Shown here: positions 15,118 to 24,213 of the stretch, one piece after another
How positions within the stretch are numbered: the stretch's first letter is position 1
How the letters are laid out: the number at the start of each line of letters is the position of its first letter
Source: Clostridia bacterium
Lineage (GTDB): Bacteria > Bacillota > Clostridia > UMGS1810
Direction: 5' to 3'
Length of the DNA: 30,922 nucleotides
NCBI GenBank assembly: GCA_016293435.1
Contig: JAEDEG010000027.1
Span: 1-30,922 of the forward strand
Translations under genes and position numbers: made by a program
The notes under the pieces: generated by a model
Database searches by the model: none
Seen by the model: only the letters and a program-made list of their open reading frames with translations
What the model was told of the DNA's origin: nothing

Positions 15118-15996
15118 ATGATTAAAAGTATGACCGGATTCGGAAGAGCAGAACAGCTTTTCGATGATTATAAAATCAGTGTTGAAATCAAATCTGTAAA
15201 TAACAGATACCTTGATATAAATACCAAGGTATATAGGCAATATTCGTTTGTTGAAGAGGTTGTCAGAGAGAGTATTTCATCAGCACTGATCCGAGGCAAG
15301 ATTGATATATTTGTGCAGATCGAGCCGGTTGGAGAAGATGATGTGACCGTTACTCTTAACAAAGCGCTTGCAATTGGCTACCGTGATGCAATGTACCAAT
15401 TAGCTGAGGCTGCACAGGTCAAAAATGATGTTGCTGTATCTTCGTTTTTGCGTTTGCCCGATGTTTTCATTGTAGAAAAGCAGGAAAAAGATAAGGAAAA
15501 AATTGCTGCCGATGCAAAATGTGTAATCGATGCGGCTGTATCGGATCTTACCAACAACCGTATTCGCGAAGGCGAGAGACTTAAAGAATTTTTTGATAGC
15601 TGTGTTGATAACGTGAAAAGCATACTTGAAGTAATAAAGGAACGCTCTCCTCAAACAGTGAATGAATATAAGCAAAAGATGAAAGAGCGTATTTCAGAGC
15701 TGTTAGGCGGTGTTGAAGTTGATGAAACCAGACTTTTGACTGAGATAGGCATATTTGCCGATAAGGTCAATATAACAGAGGAGATTATCCGCTTTGAAAG
15801 TCATCTCAAAGAGTATTCTCATCTTCTTACAACAGACGTATCTGTCGGACGAAAGCTTGACTTTATAATTCAAGAATTAAACCGCGAAGCAAACACAATG
15901 GGGTCAAAATGCAACGATTACATAATCAGTAAGTCGGTTGTTGATCTGAAATCCGAAATTGAGAAGCTCAGAGAACAGGTTCAGAACATCGAATAA
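15118..15996 (+). CDS. YicC-family endoribonuclease
   Basis: The 292-residue protein begins with the invariant MIKSMTGFGRAE and ends with the DUF1732 domain, including REANTMGSKCND, the conserved C-terminal signature. The E. coli member is reported to be an endoribonuclease; the Firmicute orthologue (YloC) is less studied. The start is ATG 15118 behind GAGGAG (15103-15108), not the upstream in-frame ATG at 15085, which lies right after the -10 box. It leads the yicC-remA-gmk-rpoZ order conserved across Firmicutes. Confidence 0.93.
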   Translation: MIKSMTGFGRAEQLFDDYKISVEIKSVNNRYLDINTKVYRQYSFVEEVVRESISSALIRGKIDIFVQIEPVGEDDVTVTLNKALAIGYRDAMYQLAEAAQVKNDVAVSSFLRLPDVFIVEKQEKDKEKIAADAKCVIDAAVSDLTNNRIREGERLKEFFDSCVDNVKSILEVIKERSPQTVNEYKQKMKERISELLGGVEVDETRLLTEIGIFADKVNITEEIIRFESHLKEYSHLLTTDVSVGRKLDFIIQELNREANTMGSKCNDYIISKSVVDLKSEIEKLREQVQNIE

Positions 15997-16008
15997 GGAG
16001 TATAACCA

Positions 16009-16281
16009 ATGAATTTAATCAACATAGGCTTTGGAAGCATTGTTTCCGCAAATCGTATGATAGCCGTAATCAGTCCCGAATCCGCGCCGGTAAAAAGAAT
16101 AATTTCCGAGGCGAGAGAAAAGGGTCTGTTAATCGACGCTACATACGGCCGCAGAACCAAATCGGTAATTATCTGTGACAGTGACCATATCATTTTATCT
16201 GCCGTACCAACCGAGACTGTTGCCGTAAGATTGGGTAAAGATGAAACGGTATCTTCGGAGGAGGATAGGATAGATGACTGA
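16009..16281 (+). CDS. remA: RemA-family DNA-binding regulator (DUF370)
   Basis: A 90-residue protein of the RemA/DUF370 family. In Bacillus subtilis RemA activates biofilm matrix and osmoprotection operons by binding DNA as a ring-like oligomer. The N-terminal LINIGFGSIVSANRMIAVIS and the central RRTKSVIICDSDHIILSAVP are the conserved family stretches. In Clostridia it usually sits between yicC and gmk, as here, and its targets outside Bacillus are poorly known. AAGGAG precedes the ATG; the end overlaps gmk by eight bases. Confidence 0.93.
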   Translation: MNLINIGFGSIVSANRMIAVISPESAPVKRIISEAREKGLLIDATYGRRTKSVIICDSDHIILSAVPTETVAVRLGKDETVSSEEDRIDD

Positions 16282-16888
16282 CAGAGGAATTTTGTTCGTC
16301 TTTTCCGGACCGTCCGGAAGCGGTAAAGGAACAATTTTATCAAATTACTTTGAAAAATATGACGATCAAAACATCAAATATTCAGTTTCTGCCACAACAC
16401 GAGCTCCGCGTGAGGGCGAAGTTGACGGTGTCAATTATTATTTTATTTCCACCAAAGATTTTGACAATATGATAAAAAATAATGAACTTCTTGAGTGGAC
16501 ATGCTATTGTGATAATAAATACGGCACACCGCTAAAGGCAGTAACAAAAATGCTTGATAACGGAACCGACATGCTGCTCGAAATAGAAACAGAGGGTGCT
16601 GTTAATGTAAAAAAAATGTACCCCGACGCAGTTTCGATTTTTGTTCTTCCGCCATCCGTTACAGAACTAAAACACCGTCTCACAGGCAGAGCAACCGAAG
16701 AAAAAGATGTAATTAACAAAAGAATACAAACAGCCATAAAGGAGATAGGCATGGCTGACCAATACGATTATGTGCTGTTAAATGACAGTCTTGATTCTGC
16801 AGTAGAAGGATTCAGAGCCATTGTTATGGCAGAAAGATTTAAAACAAATAATAATAAAAATACTATATCAGAGGTGCTAAAAAAATGA
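16274..16888 (+). CDS. gmk: Guanylate kinase
   Basis: Phosphorylates GMP to GDP with ATP, essential for guanine nucleotide supply. The 204-residue protein has the P-loop FSGPSGSGKGTI at 10-21, the TTRAPREGEVDGVNYYF GMP-binding region and a lid with LTGRATEE. The ATG at 16274 lies inside the end of remA, and the gene ends in a four-base overlap (ATGA) with rpoZ, so translation of the three genes is likely coupled. Confidence 0.96.
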   Translation: MTDRGILFVFSGPSGSGKGTILSNYFEKYDDQNIKYSVSATTRAPREGEVDGVNYYFISTKDFDNMIKNNELLEWTCYCDNKYGTPLKAVTKMLDNGTDMLLEIETEGAVNVKKMYPDAVSIFVLPPSVTELKHRLTGRATEEKDVINKRIQTAIKEIGMADQYDYVLLNDSLDSAVEGFRAIVMAERFKTNNNKNTISEVLKK

Positions 16889-17187
16889 TTTATCCATCAA
16901 TTAACGAAATTATGAAAGCAAAGAACATCGACAGCAAGTATACACTTGTTGTAGCAACAGCCAAAAGAGCAAGAGAAATTAATCAAACCAAGGTTACTTT
17001 TTCCGAATGTAAGTCTGATAAGGCCGTTACAATTGCACTCCACGAAATTTACGAAAACAAAATTAGTTTTAAGACTGCTGATACATCTAAGAGTATGTCG
17101 CTCGATGATACAATAATGAATCATATACTCGAAGAAAATATGAATAATTCATCCGAAGAACAATTCGATATGTTTGAAGAAGAATAA
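16885..17187 (+). CDS. rpoZ: DNA-directed RNA polymerase omega subunit
   Basis: A small subunit that helps assemble RNA polymerase by clamping the beta-prime C-terminus. At 100 residues it is slightly longer than the shortest Firmicute forms; the conserved YTLVVATAKRAREI core is at about 19-32 and the C-terminal tail is acidic. It shares the ATGA overlap with gmk. In Bacillus coaBC follows, but here priA does. Confidence 0.93.
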   Translation: MIYPSINEIMKAKNIDSKYTLVVATAKRAREINQTKVTFSECKSDKAVTIALHEIYENKISFKTADTSKSMSLDDTIMNHILEENMNNSSEEQFDMFEEE

Positions 17188-17220
17188 AATTGCAAAGGTG
17201 TGCTTAGAGGGGGTGCGGTT

Positions 17221-19677
17221 GTGATAGCAAAAATCATTTTGAATTCAAACACATTGTCAACCGATCGTCTTTATGATTACAAAATCCCCGGTTCTCTAAT
17301 AGAAACCTTAAAAATCGGAATGAGGGTTAAAGTACCGTTTGGCAGAGGCAACAAAACATGTGAGGCATATGTGTTTGATATTCAGGATACAAGCGAGTTT
17401 GCTAATTTAAAGGATATAAGCGGTATCATAAGCGAAGTTTCTTATTTCGGTTATGAACAAACTCAGCTTATAGAGTTTATGCGCCACCGTTACTTTTGTT
17501 CGTACATGTCTGCAGTCAGATGTATGGTACCTCCCGGTGTAAATACAAAATTCACTAAGTTTGCTGAATTGTCGGATTCGTCTTTATATGCCGAGGCAAA
17601 AAAATATGCATCTAAATCCATGGTTGCAGATAGGATTCTCAGTCATCTTAATGCCTATGGCAAAACAAGTGTTGAATCACTGAAGTCCGAAATTTCAGCC
17701 AATAATTTCACCTCGGTTTTAAACAGATTGGAAAAAAAAGGATTTGTCAAAATTACAACAAAAGAAACCGAGAATATAACCGATACAAAGAGAACCTTTG
17801 TTTCACTTTCGATTGAGCGTAGCGAGGCATATTCAATTGCAGATGCAATTTTCAAAAAAGCCCCCGCACGAGCAAGGGTTATAGAAATTCTATGCGAAAA
17901 TTATAATATAGAGCTTTCCGATCTGCTCCTATATGCTCAAACCTCCAAATCTACGGTAGATGCACTTTTTAAAAATGGCATATTAACTTACGAAAAGGTC
18001 GTTTGTAACGATTCGGTTATAGATGTTGATACTTCTTATTGCAAAGACAAGCCAAAGCTAAACGAATCACAGCAAAATGCCGTAAGAGAAATAACCTCCT
18101 GCATAGGAACAGACAAAAAAGCCACATATTTGCTTCACGGTGTAACCGGAAGCGGCAAGACAGAGGTGTATTTGTCTGCAATTGAACACGCGATTAACAA
18201 GGGGTGTGATGCTCTGATGCTTGTCCCTGAGATATCGCTTACTCCGCAGATGATTTCTCAAATATACGCAAGATTCGGAGACAATGTTGCCGTTCTTCAC
18301 AGCAAGCTTACTCTCAAACAAAGATATATAGAATGGAACCGGATCAAAAATGGAGATGTTAAGATTGCAATAGGTGCGAGAAGTGCCGTTTTTGCGCCTT
18401 TTAATAATATTGGATTGATTATAATTGACGAAGAGCATGAGACAACCTACAAGTCAGAGATGTCTCCGAGATACCATGCGATAGAGATTGCACGCTATCT
18501 TACCGAAAGGTACAAAGCCACCTTGGTTTTGGCAAGTGCAACGCCTTCAATTGAAGATTATTATAAGGCATCATCCGGAGTTTATAAGTTAATAGAAATG
18601 CCGCACCGTGTTAACAAATCCCCTTTACCCAAGGTTGATATTGTTGATATGCGTTCCGAAATCAAATCAGGAAATATGAGTATTTTCAGCAACAAATTAA
18701 AAAACTCTATTGTAGAGGCGTTGTCAAAAAAAGAACAGATAATACTTTTTTTGAACAGACGCGGATTTTCGGGTTTTGTTTCTTGCAGGAGCTGTGGATA
18801 TGTTGTAAAGTGCCCAAATTGCAATATTTCTTTGACCTATCACAAGTCCATAGGCAAAATGGTATGTCATTACTGCGATTACAAGGTTTCAAATGTTACC
18901 TCTTGTCCCAAATGCTCAAGCAAGCATATACGTTTTTTTGGCATAGGTACCGAAAAAATTGTCGATGAGCTCCACAATCTATTCCCCGGTGTTTCGGTTT
19001 TGCGTATGGATGCCGATACTACAAGCGGAAGATTTGGCCATGAAAATATTTTAAATAATTTCAGACAAGGCAATGCAGATATACTTGTTGGTACACAAAT
19101 GATTACCAAGGGGTTGGATTTTGGCAATGTAACTCTTGTCGGAATAATTGCTGCAGATATGAGCCTGAATATTGATGATTTCAGAGCCGGAGAACGCACC
19201 TTCGATTTGGTAACACAGGTTATAGGCAGAGCCGGTCGATCACACAAAAAGGGAAAAGCAATAATCCAGACCTATAATCCCGATGATGAAACTCTTGTTT
19301 TAAGTGCAAAGCAGGACTATAAGTCTTTTTATAAAGACGAAATTATGATAAGACGGCTATTGGTATATCCGCCTTTTACAGAATTTATAAAAATTCAGTT
19401 TGTTGGCTCCGGAAAAGCCGAAACAAAAAAAGTTGCTGATGATTTTTACTCTGCATTGTCTGAGTATGCGGCCGATTCCGATTTTGTCGGTAATATTTAT
19501 AAGGTATCAGAAGCACCGCTTTTTGTTATAAATCAGAAATTTCGTTATAGAATTATTATAAAATCACCGTATAAAAAAGTGTTTTATGATAGTCTTCATG
19601 ACATATACAACAAATTTATTAACAAACATACAGATGTAAATATTTCTGTGGATGTAAATCCTATTGGATCAAATTGA
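17221..19677 (+). CDS. priA: Primosomal protein N' (replication restart helicase PriA)
   Basis: A 3'-to-5' superfamily 2 helicase that reloads the replisome at stalled forks. The 818-residue protein has the N-terminal DNA-binding wing domains, Walker A in GVTGSGKTEVY at about 307-317, the DEEH box at about 403-406, and a zinc-binding insertion between about 522 and 567 with CxxC pairs (CRSC, CPNC, CHYC, CPKC) as expected. I chose the GTG at 17221 because AGAGGGGG lies seven bases before it; an in-frame GTG at 17200 would put that site inside the gene. It sits between rpoZ and def as in other Firmicutes. Confidence 0.96.
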   Translation: MIAKIILNSNTLSTDRLYDYKIPGSLIETLKIGMRVKVPFGRGNKTCEAYVFDIQDTSEFANLKDISGIISEVSYFGYEQTQLIEFMRHRYFCSYMSAVRCMVPPGVNTKFTKFAELSDSSLYAEAKKYASKSMVADRILSHLNAYGKTSVESLKSEISANNFTSVLNRLEKKGFVKITTKETENITDTKRTFVSLSIERSEAYSIADAIFKKAPARARVIEILCENYNIELSDLLLYAQTSKSTVDALFKNGILTYEKVVCNDSVIDVDTSYCKDKPKLNESQQNAVREITSCIGTDKKATYLLHGVTGSGKTEVYLSAIEHAINKGCDALMLVPEISLTPQMISQIYARFGDNVAVLHSKLTLKQRYIEWNRIKNGDVKIAIGARSAVFAPFNNIGLIIIDEEHETTYKSEMSPRYHAIEIARYLTERYKATLVLASATPSIEDYYKASSGVYKLIEMPHRVNKSPLPKVDIVDMRSEIKSGNMSIFSNKLKNSIVEALSKKEQIILFLNRRGFSGFVSCRSCGYVVKCPNCNISLTYHKSIGKMVCHYCDYKVSNVTSCPKCSSKHIRFFGIGTEKIVDELHNLFPGVSVLRMDADTTSGRFGHENILNNFRQGNADILVGTQMITKGLDFGNVTLVGIIAADMSLNIDDFRAGERTFDLVTQVIGRAGRSHKKGKAIIQTYNPDDETLVLSAKQDYKSFYKDEIMIRRLLVYPPFTEFIKIQFVGSGKAETKKVADDFYSALSEYAADSDFVGNIYKVSEAPLFVINQKFRYRIIIKSPYKKVFYDSLHDIYNKFINKHTDVNISVDVNPIGSN

Positions 19678-19694
19678 TTTAAGGAGTGTATAAA

Positions 19695-20153
19695 ATGGCA
19701 ATTAGAACAATACGCAAGTTCGGCGACGATATACTGCGCAAAAAATGCCGAACAGTCGATAAAATTGATGACAGGATAATAACTCTTTTAGATGATATGA
19801 AAGATACACTGTACGATTCGGACGGTGTCGGTCTTGCTGCCCCCCAGGTCGGTATTCTGAAAAGAATTGCAGTGGTTGATATCGGAGATGGTCCTATCGA
19901 GCTTATAAACCCCGAGATAATAGCTTCTTGTGGTACGCAAAACGGCAATGAGGGATGTCTCAGTGTTCCCGGCAAATACGGAAAGGTCGAAAGACCTATG
20001 ACGGTAACAGTACGTGCAATGAACCGAGACGGTGAGATTTTTGAAATTACCGGCGAAGAGCTTTTAGCAAGGGCCTTTTGCCACGAGATCGATCATCTTG
20101 ACGGCAAGCTTTTTGTCGATAAAGTAACAGAATATGTTGAGGTTGATGACTAA
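19695..20153 (+). CDS. def: Peptide deformylase
   Basis: Removes the N-formyl group from nascent proteins. All three metal and active-site motifs are intact in the 152-residue protein: GVGLAAPQ at 44-51, EGCLSVPG with metal ligand Cys88, and HEIDH at 130-134. AAGGAG stands before the ATG at 19695. It overlaps fmt by one base (TAATG), pairing the deformylase with the formylase that makes its substrate. Confidence 0.97.
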   Translation: MAIRTIRKFGDDILRKKCRTVDKIDDRIITLLDDMKDTLYDSDGVGLAAPQVGILKRIAVVDIGDGPIELINPEIIASCGTQNGNEGCLSVPGKYGKVERPMTVTVRAMNRDGEIFEITGEELLARAFCHEIDHLDGKLFVDKVTEYVEVDD

Positions 20154-21088
20154 TGAAAATAATGTTTATGGGTACGCCGGACTTTGCAGTATCATCAATG
20201 AATGCACTTTGTGAATCCGGCCATGAGATATCCGCTGTTATTACAATGCCGGATAAGCCAAAAGGGCGCGGTCACAAAATGATGCACACTCCCGTGTATC
20301 TTGCCGCCGAGGCGATCGGTGCCGAAATTTTAACTCCCTCAAGTTTAAAAAAAGAAAATTTTGAAGATTTTTTAAATAAAATAAATCCGGATATAATAAT
20401 AGTTGTTGCATATGGCAAAATTCTGCCGGAGTATGTTCTTAACTTTCCAAGGTACGGCTGTATTAATGTTCATGCTTCATTGCTGCCTGCCTACAGAGGT
20501 GCAGCACCTATCCAGCGTGCCATTATCGACGGCTGCAAAAAAACAGGTGTTACAACAATGTATATGGAAAAAGGCCTCGACACCGGAGACATGCTTTTAA
20601 AAACTGAGGTTGAAATTACAGATACCGATAATTATGAGTCGGTGCATGATAAGCTTGCCGATGCCGGTGCAAAGCTGATTGTCGAAACTGTCAGTCAACT
20701 CGAATCCGGAATCTGTGTTCCTCAAAAGCAAAATGATGCAGAATCTACTTATGCCCATATGATTACAAAAGAAACTGCGATAATTGACTGGAACATGGAT
20801 TCGGTAGATGTTATAAATCTGATAAGAGGTCTCTATCCCGTTCCGAAAGCACAGAGCACATATAACTCTCAGCTTATAAAATTTGGCAAGACCACCAATT
20901 ATTCAAAGGCCTCCGGCATGCCATCCGGTACGATTTATAATGTAGGCAAAAAGTCTTTTTGTGTTTCGTGTGGCAATAACACATCGGTTGAAGTATTCGA
21001 AATACAGATGGAAGGCAAAAAAATGCTTAAGGTTGAAGACTATCTTAAGGGAAATTCAATAGATGAAGGTGTAACGCTTGGCAAATAA
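20153..21088 (+). CDS. fmt: Methionyl-tRNA formyltransferase
   Basis: Formylates initiator Met-tRNA using 10-formyltetrahydrofolate, the product of fhs in this window. The 311-residue protein shows the N-terminal MFMGTPDFAV, the active-site INVHASLLPAYRGAAPIQ (Asn105 and His107) and the GLDTGDML loop, followed by the smaller C-terminal tRNA-binding domain. It starts on the stop codon of def and is followed by a 59-base gap before the next gene in which I see no clear signal other than its ribosome binding site. Confidence 0.97.
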   Translation: MKIMFMGTPDFAVSSMNALCESGHEISAVITMPDKPKGRGHKMMHTPVYLAAEAIGAEILTPSSLKKENFEDFLNKINPDIIIVVAYGKILPEYVLNFPRYGCINVHASLLPAYRGAAPIQRAIIDGCKKTGVTTMYMEKGLDTGDMLLKTEVEITDTDNYESVHDKLADAGAKLIVETVSQLESGICVPQKQNDAESTYAHMITKETAIIDWNMDSVDVINLIRGLYPVPKAQSTYNSQLIKFGKTTNYSKASGMPSGTIYNVGKKSFCVSCGNNTSVEVFEIQMEGKKMLKVEDYLKGNSIDEGVTLGK

Positions 21089-21147
21089 GCGGATGTTACG
21101 TCTAATGCTTCGTCAAATAATTTGTTAATAAACGGAGGGAATAATCT

Positions 21148-21849
21148 GTGACCGGTATGTATTATTACGGAATTGATTACACTTATATTGTGCTGGTTTT
21201 GCCCGCACTTCTTATTTCTTTGTACGCACAGTTTAAGGTTAGCTCGACTTTTTCAAGATACAGTAATATGCAAAATTCAAGACGAATAACAGGTGCTGAG
21301 GTTGCTCGCAGGATCCTCGATTCACACAATCTGCGCAATGTAGCCATAGAGCATGTCAGAGGTAACCTCACTGATCACTATGACCCCAAATCGCGTGTTC
21401 TCCGTCTTTCGGATTCAGTATATTCATCAACGTCTGTTGCGGCTTTGGGAGTTGCTGCTCACGAATGCGGTCATGCACTGCAGCATGCCTATGGATATGT
21501 ACCGTTGAAGCTGAGACATGCTGCTTATCCTGTTGTCAGATTTTCTTCAATGGCTGCCATGCCTCTTTTTTTGATAGGCCTGATGGTAAATACTCCGCAG
21601 CTTCTGACGTTTGGAATAGTTCTCTTTGCTGCTGTTGTATTTTTTCAGCTTGTTACTCTTCCGGTTGAATTTAATGCCAGCAGACGTGCAATTGGAATTT
21701 TGAGTGATTCTTTTTTTCTTGATGACAGCGAGACAAAGGCTGCCAAAAAAGTCCTTTTTGCAGCCGCTTTAACATATGTCGCATCCGCATTAACATCAAT
21801 AATGCAGCTTCTGAGACTTATAATCATATCTAATAACAGGAGACGATAA
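21148..21849 (+). CDS. Membrane zinc metallopeptidase, YugP family (Zn_peptidase_2)
   Basis: A 233-residue membrane protein with an N-terminal segment at about 12-28 and further hydrophobic segments at about 130-175 and 195-222. The HECGH zinc motif is at 105-109, followed by the Tyr/Pro-rich continuation typical of PF04298. Its natural substrates are unknown. The start is GTG 21148, nine bases after CGGAGGG; the ATG at 21157 is too far from that site. In Bacillus yugP lies elsewhere, so its place between fmt and rsmB is a feature of Clostridia-like gene order. It ends in a one-base overlap with rsmB. Confidence 0.93.
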   Translation: MTGMYYYGIDYTYIVLVLPALLISLYAQFKVSSTFSRYSNMQNSRRITGAEVARRILDSHNLRNVAIEHVRGNLTDHYDPKSRVLRLSDSVYSSTSVAALGVAAHECGHALQHAYGYVPLKLRHAAYPVVRFSSMAAMPLFLIGLMVNTPQLLTFGIVLFAAVVFFQLVTLPVEFNASRRAIGILSDSFFLDDSETKAAKKVLFAAALTYVASALTSIMQLLRLIIISNNRRR

Positions 21850-23168
21850 TGGCAGAATCCCCAAGGAAAAAAGCCGTTTTGATACTTACCGATATCGATA
21901 AAAAATCAGCATATCCCAACATAGAAATGAACAAACTCAGAGCAGCGGGACAATATAGCCCCATTGATTTAAGGTTTATCGGAGAAATCATAAACGGTGT
22001 AATAAAGAGGAAATTAACTCTTGATTATATAATTTCAAAGCATTCTAAGCTTAAATTGAATAAAATAGCTCCTTTTGTGCTAAATGTTTTACGTTCAGGT
22101 ATATATCAGATTGTTTATATGGATAGGGTTCCTGATTCGGCTGCAGTTAATGAAAGTGTTAAAATTATAAAAAAATCATCCGTAAGCCGATTGTCAGCTT
22201 ATGTCAATGCAGTATTGCGCGCTGTTTCAATAGAGGATATAAATTCATTAAGCTCAGATTCGGCAGAAGATTTAAGCATAAAGCACTCATTTCCGCTATG
22301 GATTGTAAAACGATGGATATGTGAATTCGGAAAGGAATTTGCTGTATCTCTTATGGAAGCCTTAAATCAGAATCCCTCGGTTTTTGTAAGGCGATGCAAG
22401 GGTATTTTGGCAGATGATCTTAAAGACAAGCTCACTGCCGACGGTATTGAATCAGAGCTTGTGTCAATAGATGATTTTTCCGAATTTGATTACAGCCTGC
22501 GATTGAATAAAATAGGGAATCTCGATAAAAGCAAGGCTTTTCTGGACGCAGATTTTTATATTCAAAGTCCGGCGGCTGCTTTGGCTGCATATATTCTCGA
22601 ACCGCAGCCGGGTGACATTGTGATTGATATGTGTGCTGCCCCCGGAGGCAAGACTCTGTTTATGGCAGAGCTTATGAATAACAAAGGCAAAATATATTCA
22701 TTTGATATATACGAGCACAAGATAAAGCTGATTGAGGAAAACTGTCAAAAATATAAAGCAGATATCGTAACTCCCTGCATAAACGATGCTTCAGTGTATA
22801 ACAAACAGTTTTTCGAATGTGCCGACAAAATTTTATGCGATGTTCCGTGTTCGGGTTTTGGAATTATTTCAAAAAAGCCGGATATAAAATACAAAAGACA
22901 AGAGGTCGATATTTTGTCATTGTCAAAGCTTGGCAAGTCAATTTTAGACAACGCATCAAAATATCTTAAGCCCGGCGGAACTATGGTCTTTTCTACATGC
23001 ACAATAGAGCGTGACGAAAACGAGGCAGTGGTTTGCTCTTTTTTGGAGGAGCATCCTGAATTTGCTCTTTATCCATATGGCGAGAATAAAATATCATATA
23101 AGACATTTTATCCCAATGTTGACGGTACAGACGGTTTTTTTGTATGCAGATTTAAAAAAATGGAGTAA
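21849..23168 (+). CDS. rsmB: 16S rRNA (cytosine-967-C5)-methyltransferase
   Basis: Methylates C967 of 16S rRNA with S-adenosylmethionine. Of 439 residues, about 1-130 form a NusB-like RNA-binding domain and the rest the Fmu/NSUN methyltransferase fold. Visible motifs are DMCAAPGGKT near 260 (SAM binding), CDVPCSGFG near 330 with the motif IV cysteine, and FSTCTIERDENE with the catalytic motif VI cysteine. The ATG shares a base with the preceding stop. It is followed by rlmN after four bases. Confidence 0.96.
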   Translation: MAESPRKKAVLILTDIDKKSAYPNIEMNKLRAAGQYSPIDLRFIGEIINGVIKRKLTLDYIISKHSKLKLNKIAPFVLNVLRSGIYQIVYMDRVPDSAAVNESVKIIKKSSVSRLSAYVNAVLRAVSIEDINSLSSDSAEDLSIKHSFPLWIVKRWICEFGKEFAVSLMEALNQNPSVFVRRCKGILADDLKDKLTADGIESELVSIDDFSEFDYSLRLNKIGNLDKSKAFLDADFYIQSPAAALAAYILEPQPGDIVIDMCAAPGGKTLFMAELMNNKGKIYSFDIYEHKIKLIEENCQKYKADIVTPCINDASVYNKQFFECADKILCDVPCSGFGIISKKPDIKYKRQEVDILSLSKLGKSILDNASKYLKPGGTMVFSTCTIERDENEAVVCSFLEEHPEFALYPYGENKISYKTFYPNVDGTDGFFVCRFKKME

Positions 23169-23172
23169 TATA

Positions 23173-24192
23173 ATGACAAACCTACGCGATTTAACATTTG
23201 AAGAACTGGAGGATGCTGTTGTTTCTGTCGGTGAAAAAAAGTTCAGAGCCAAACAGATTTTCGAATGGCTCAACAAGGGCGTATGCTCATTTGACGAAAT
23301 GACAAATATACCCAAGAAGCTCAAAGCAGATTTAGCCCGTGAATATTTTGTATATGGTCTTGAAATTGTCAAAAAACTTGAATCAGCAATAGATAACACC
23401 AAAAAATATCTTTTCAGACTTTATGACGGAAACATGATAGAGAGTGTTGTTATGTATTATAAGCACGGCATTACCGTTTGCATATCATCTCAGGTTGGCT
23501 GTGCAATGGGATGCAAATTTTGTGCTTCGACCATAGGCGGACTTGCCCGAAACCTTTCCTCGGGTGAAATTATCGAACAAATTATATTTGCGCAAAAGGA
23601 TATCGGTGAGAGGATTTCCAATGTTGTTATGATGGGAATCGGCGAGCCGCTTGCCAATTTTGATAATGTAATTAAGTTTTTGAAAAATGTCAACGATGAA
23701 AGAGGTTTGAATATAGGCTACAGGCATATCTCTTTGTCCACCTGCGGAATTGTGCCCAGAATTTACGATTTGGCTAAATACAAATTTCCGATAACCTTAT
23801 CGGTTTCACTTCATGCCCCCGACGACGAAAGCCGCAGCCACATAATGCCGGTTAACGATGCATACAACATCAAAGAGCTCACAGATGCATGCAAATATTA
23901 CCAGGACAAATGTTCTCGAAGAATAAGCTTTGAATATGCTATAATAAGAGATGTAAATGATTCGGTTTCGTGTGCTGCAAGGCTTTGCAAAATATTAAAA
24001 GGTTTGATGTGTCATTTAAATGTGATACCTGTAAATAACGTAGACGAAAATGAATTTACAAAGCCTTCCGTCGAAAAAATAAAAAGGTTTTGTGATTATA
24101 TGGAGCAAAACGGAATTACAGCAACAGTTAGACGTGAGCTCGGAAGTGACATTAACGCGTCTTGCGGACAACTCAGGAAAAATAATCTTTAA
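23173..24192 (+). CDS. rlmN: 23S rRNA / tRNA adenine-C2 methyltransferase (dual-specificity RlmN)
   Basis: A radical SAM enzyme that methylates A2503 of 23S rRNA and A37 of some tRNAs. The 339-residue protein has the cluster cysteines in CAMGCKFC (Cys110, Cys114, Cys117), the GIGEPLANFDNV motif and the catalytic C-terminal cysteine at about 331 in SCGQL. Its residues fit RlmN rather than the resistance enzyme Cfr, in keeping with its housekeeping neighbours. The open frame extends upstream into rsmB, but ATG 23173, preceded by TGGAG, gives the family's usual N-terminus. Confidence 0.95.
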   Translation: MTNLRDLTFEELEDAVVSVGEKKFRAKQIFEWLNKGVCSFDEMTNIPKKLKADLAREYFVYGLEIVKKLESAIDNTKKYLFRLYDGNMIESVVMYYKHGITVCISSQVGCAMGCKFCASTIGGLARNLSSGEIIEQIIFAQKDIGERISNVVMMGIGEPLANFDNVIKFLKNVNDERGLNIGYRHISLSTCGIVPRIYDLAKYKFPITLSVSLHAPDDESRSHIMPVNDAYNIKELTDACKYYQDKCSRRISFEYAIIRDVNDSVSCAARLCKILKGLMCHLNVIPVNNVDENEFTKPSVEKIKRFCDYMEQNGITATVRRELGSDINASCGQLRKNNL

Positions 24193-24213
24193 ATTAAGCA
24201 GAGGAATGATATT

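Noticed and set aside
23011..23172. N-terminal extension of RlmN into rsmB
   Set aside because: The extension overlaps rsmB coding sequence, including conserved C-terminal motifs, and the family starts near ATG 23173.
23173..24192. Cfr-type antibiotic resistance methyltransferase
   Set aside because: Context (rsmB-rlmN-prpC-prkC-rsgA) and the C-terminal SCGQL segment fit the housekeeping RlmN.
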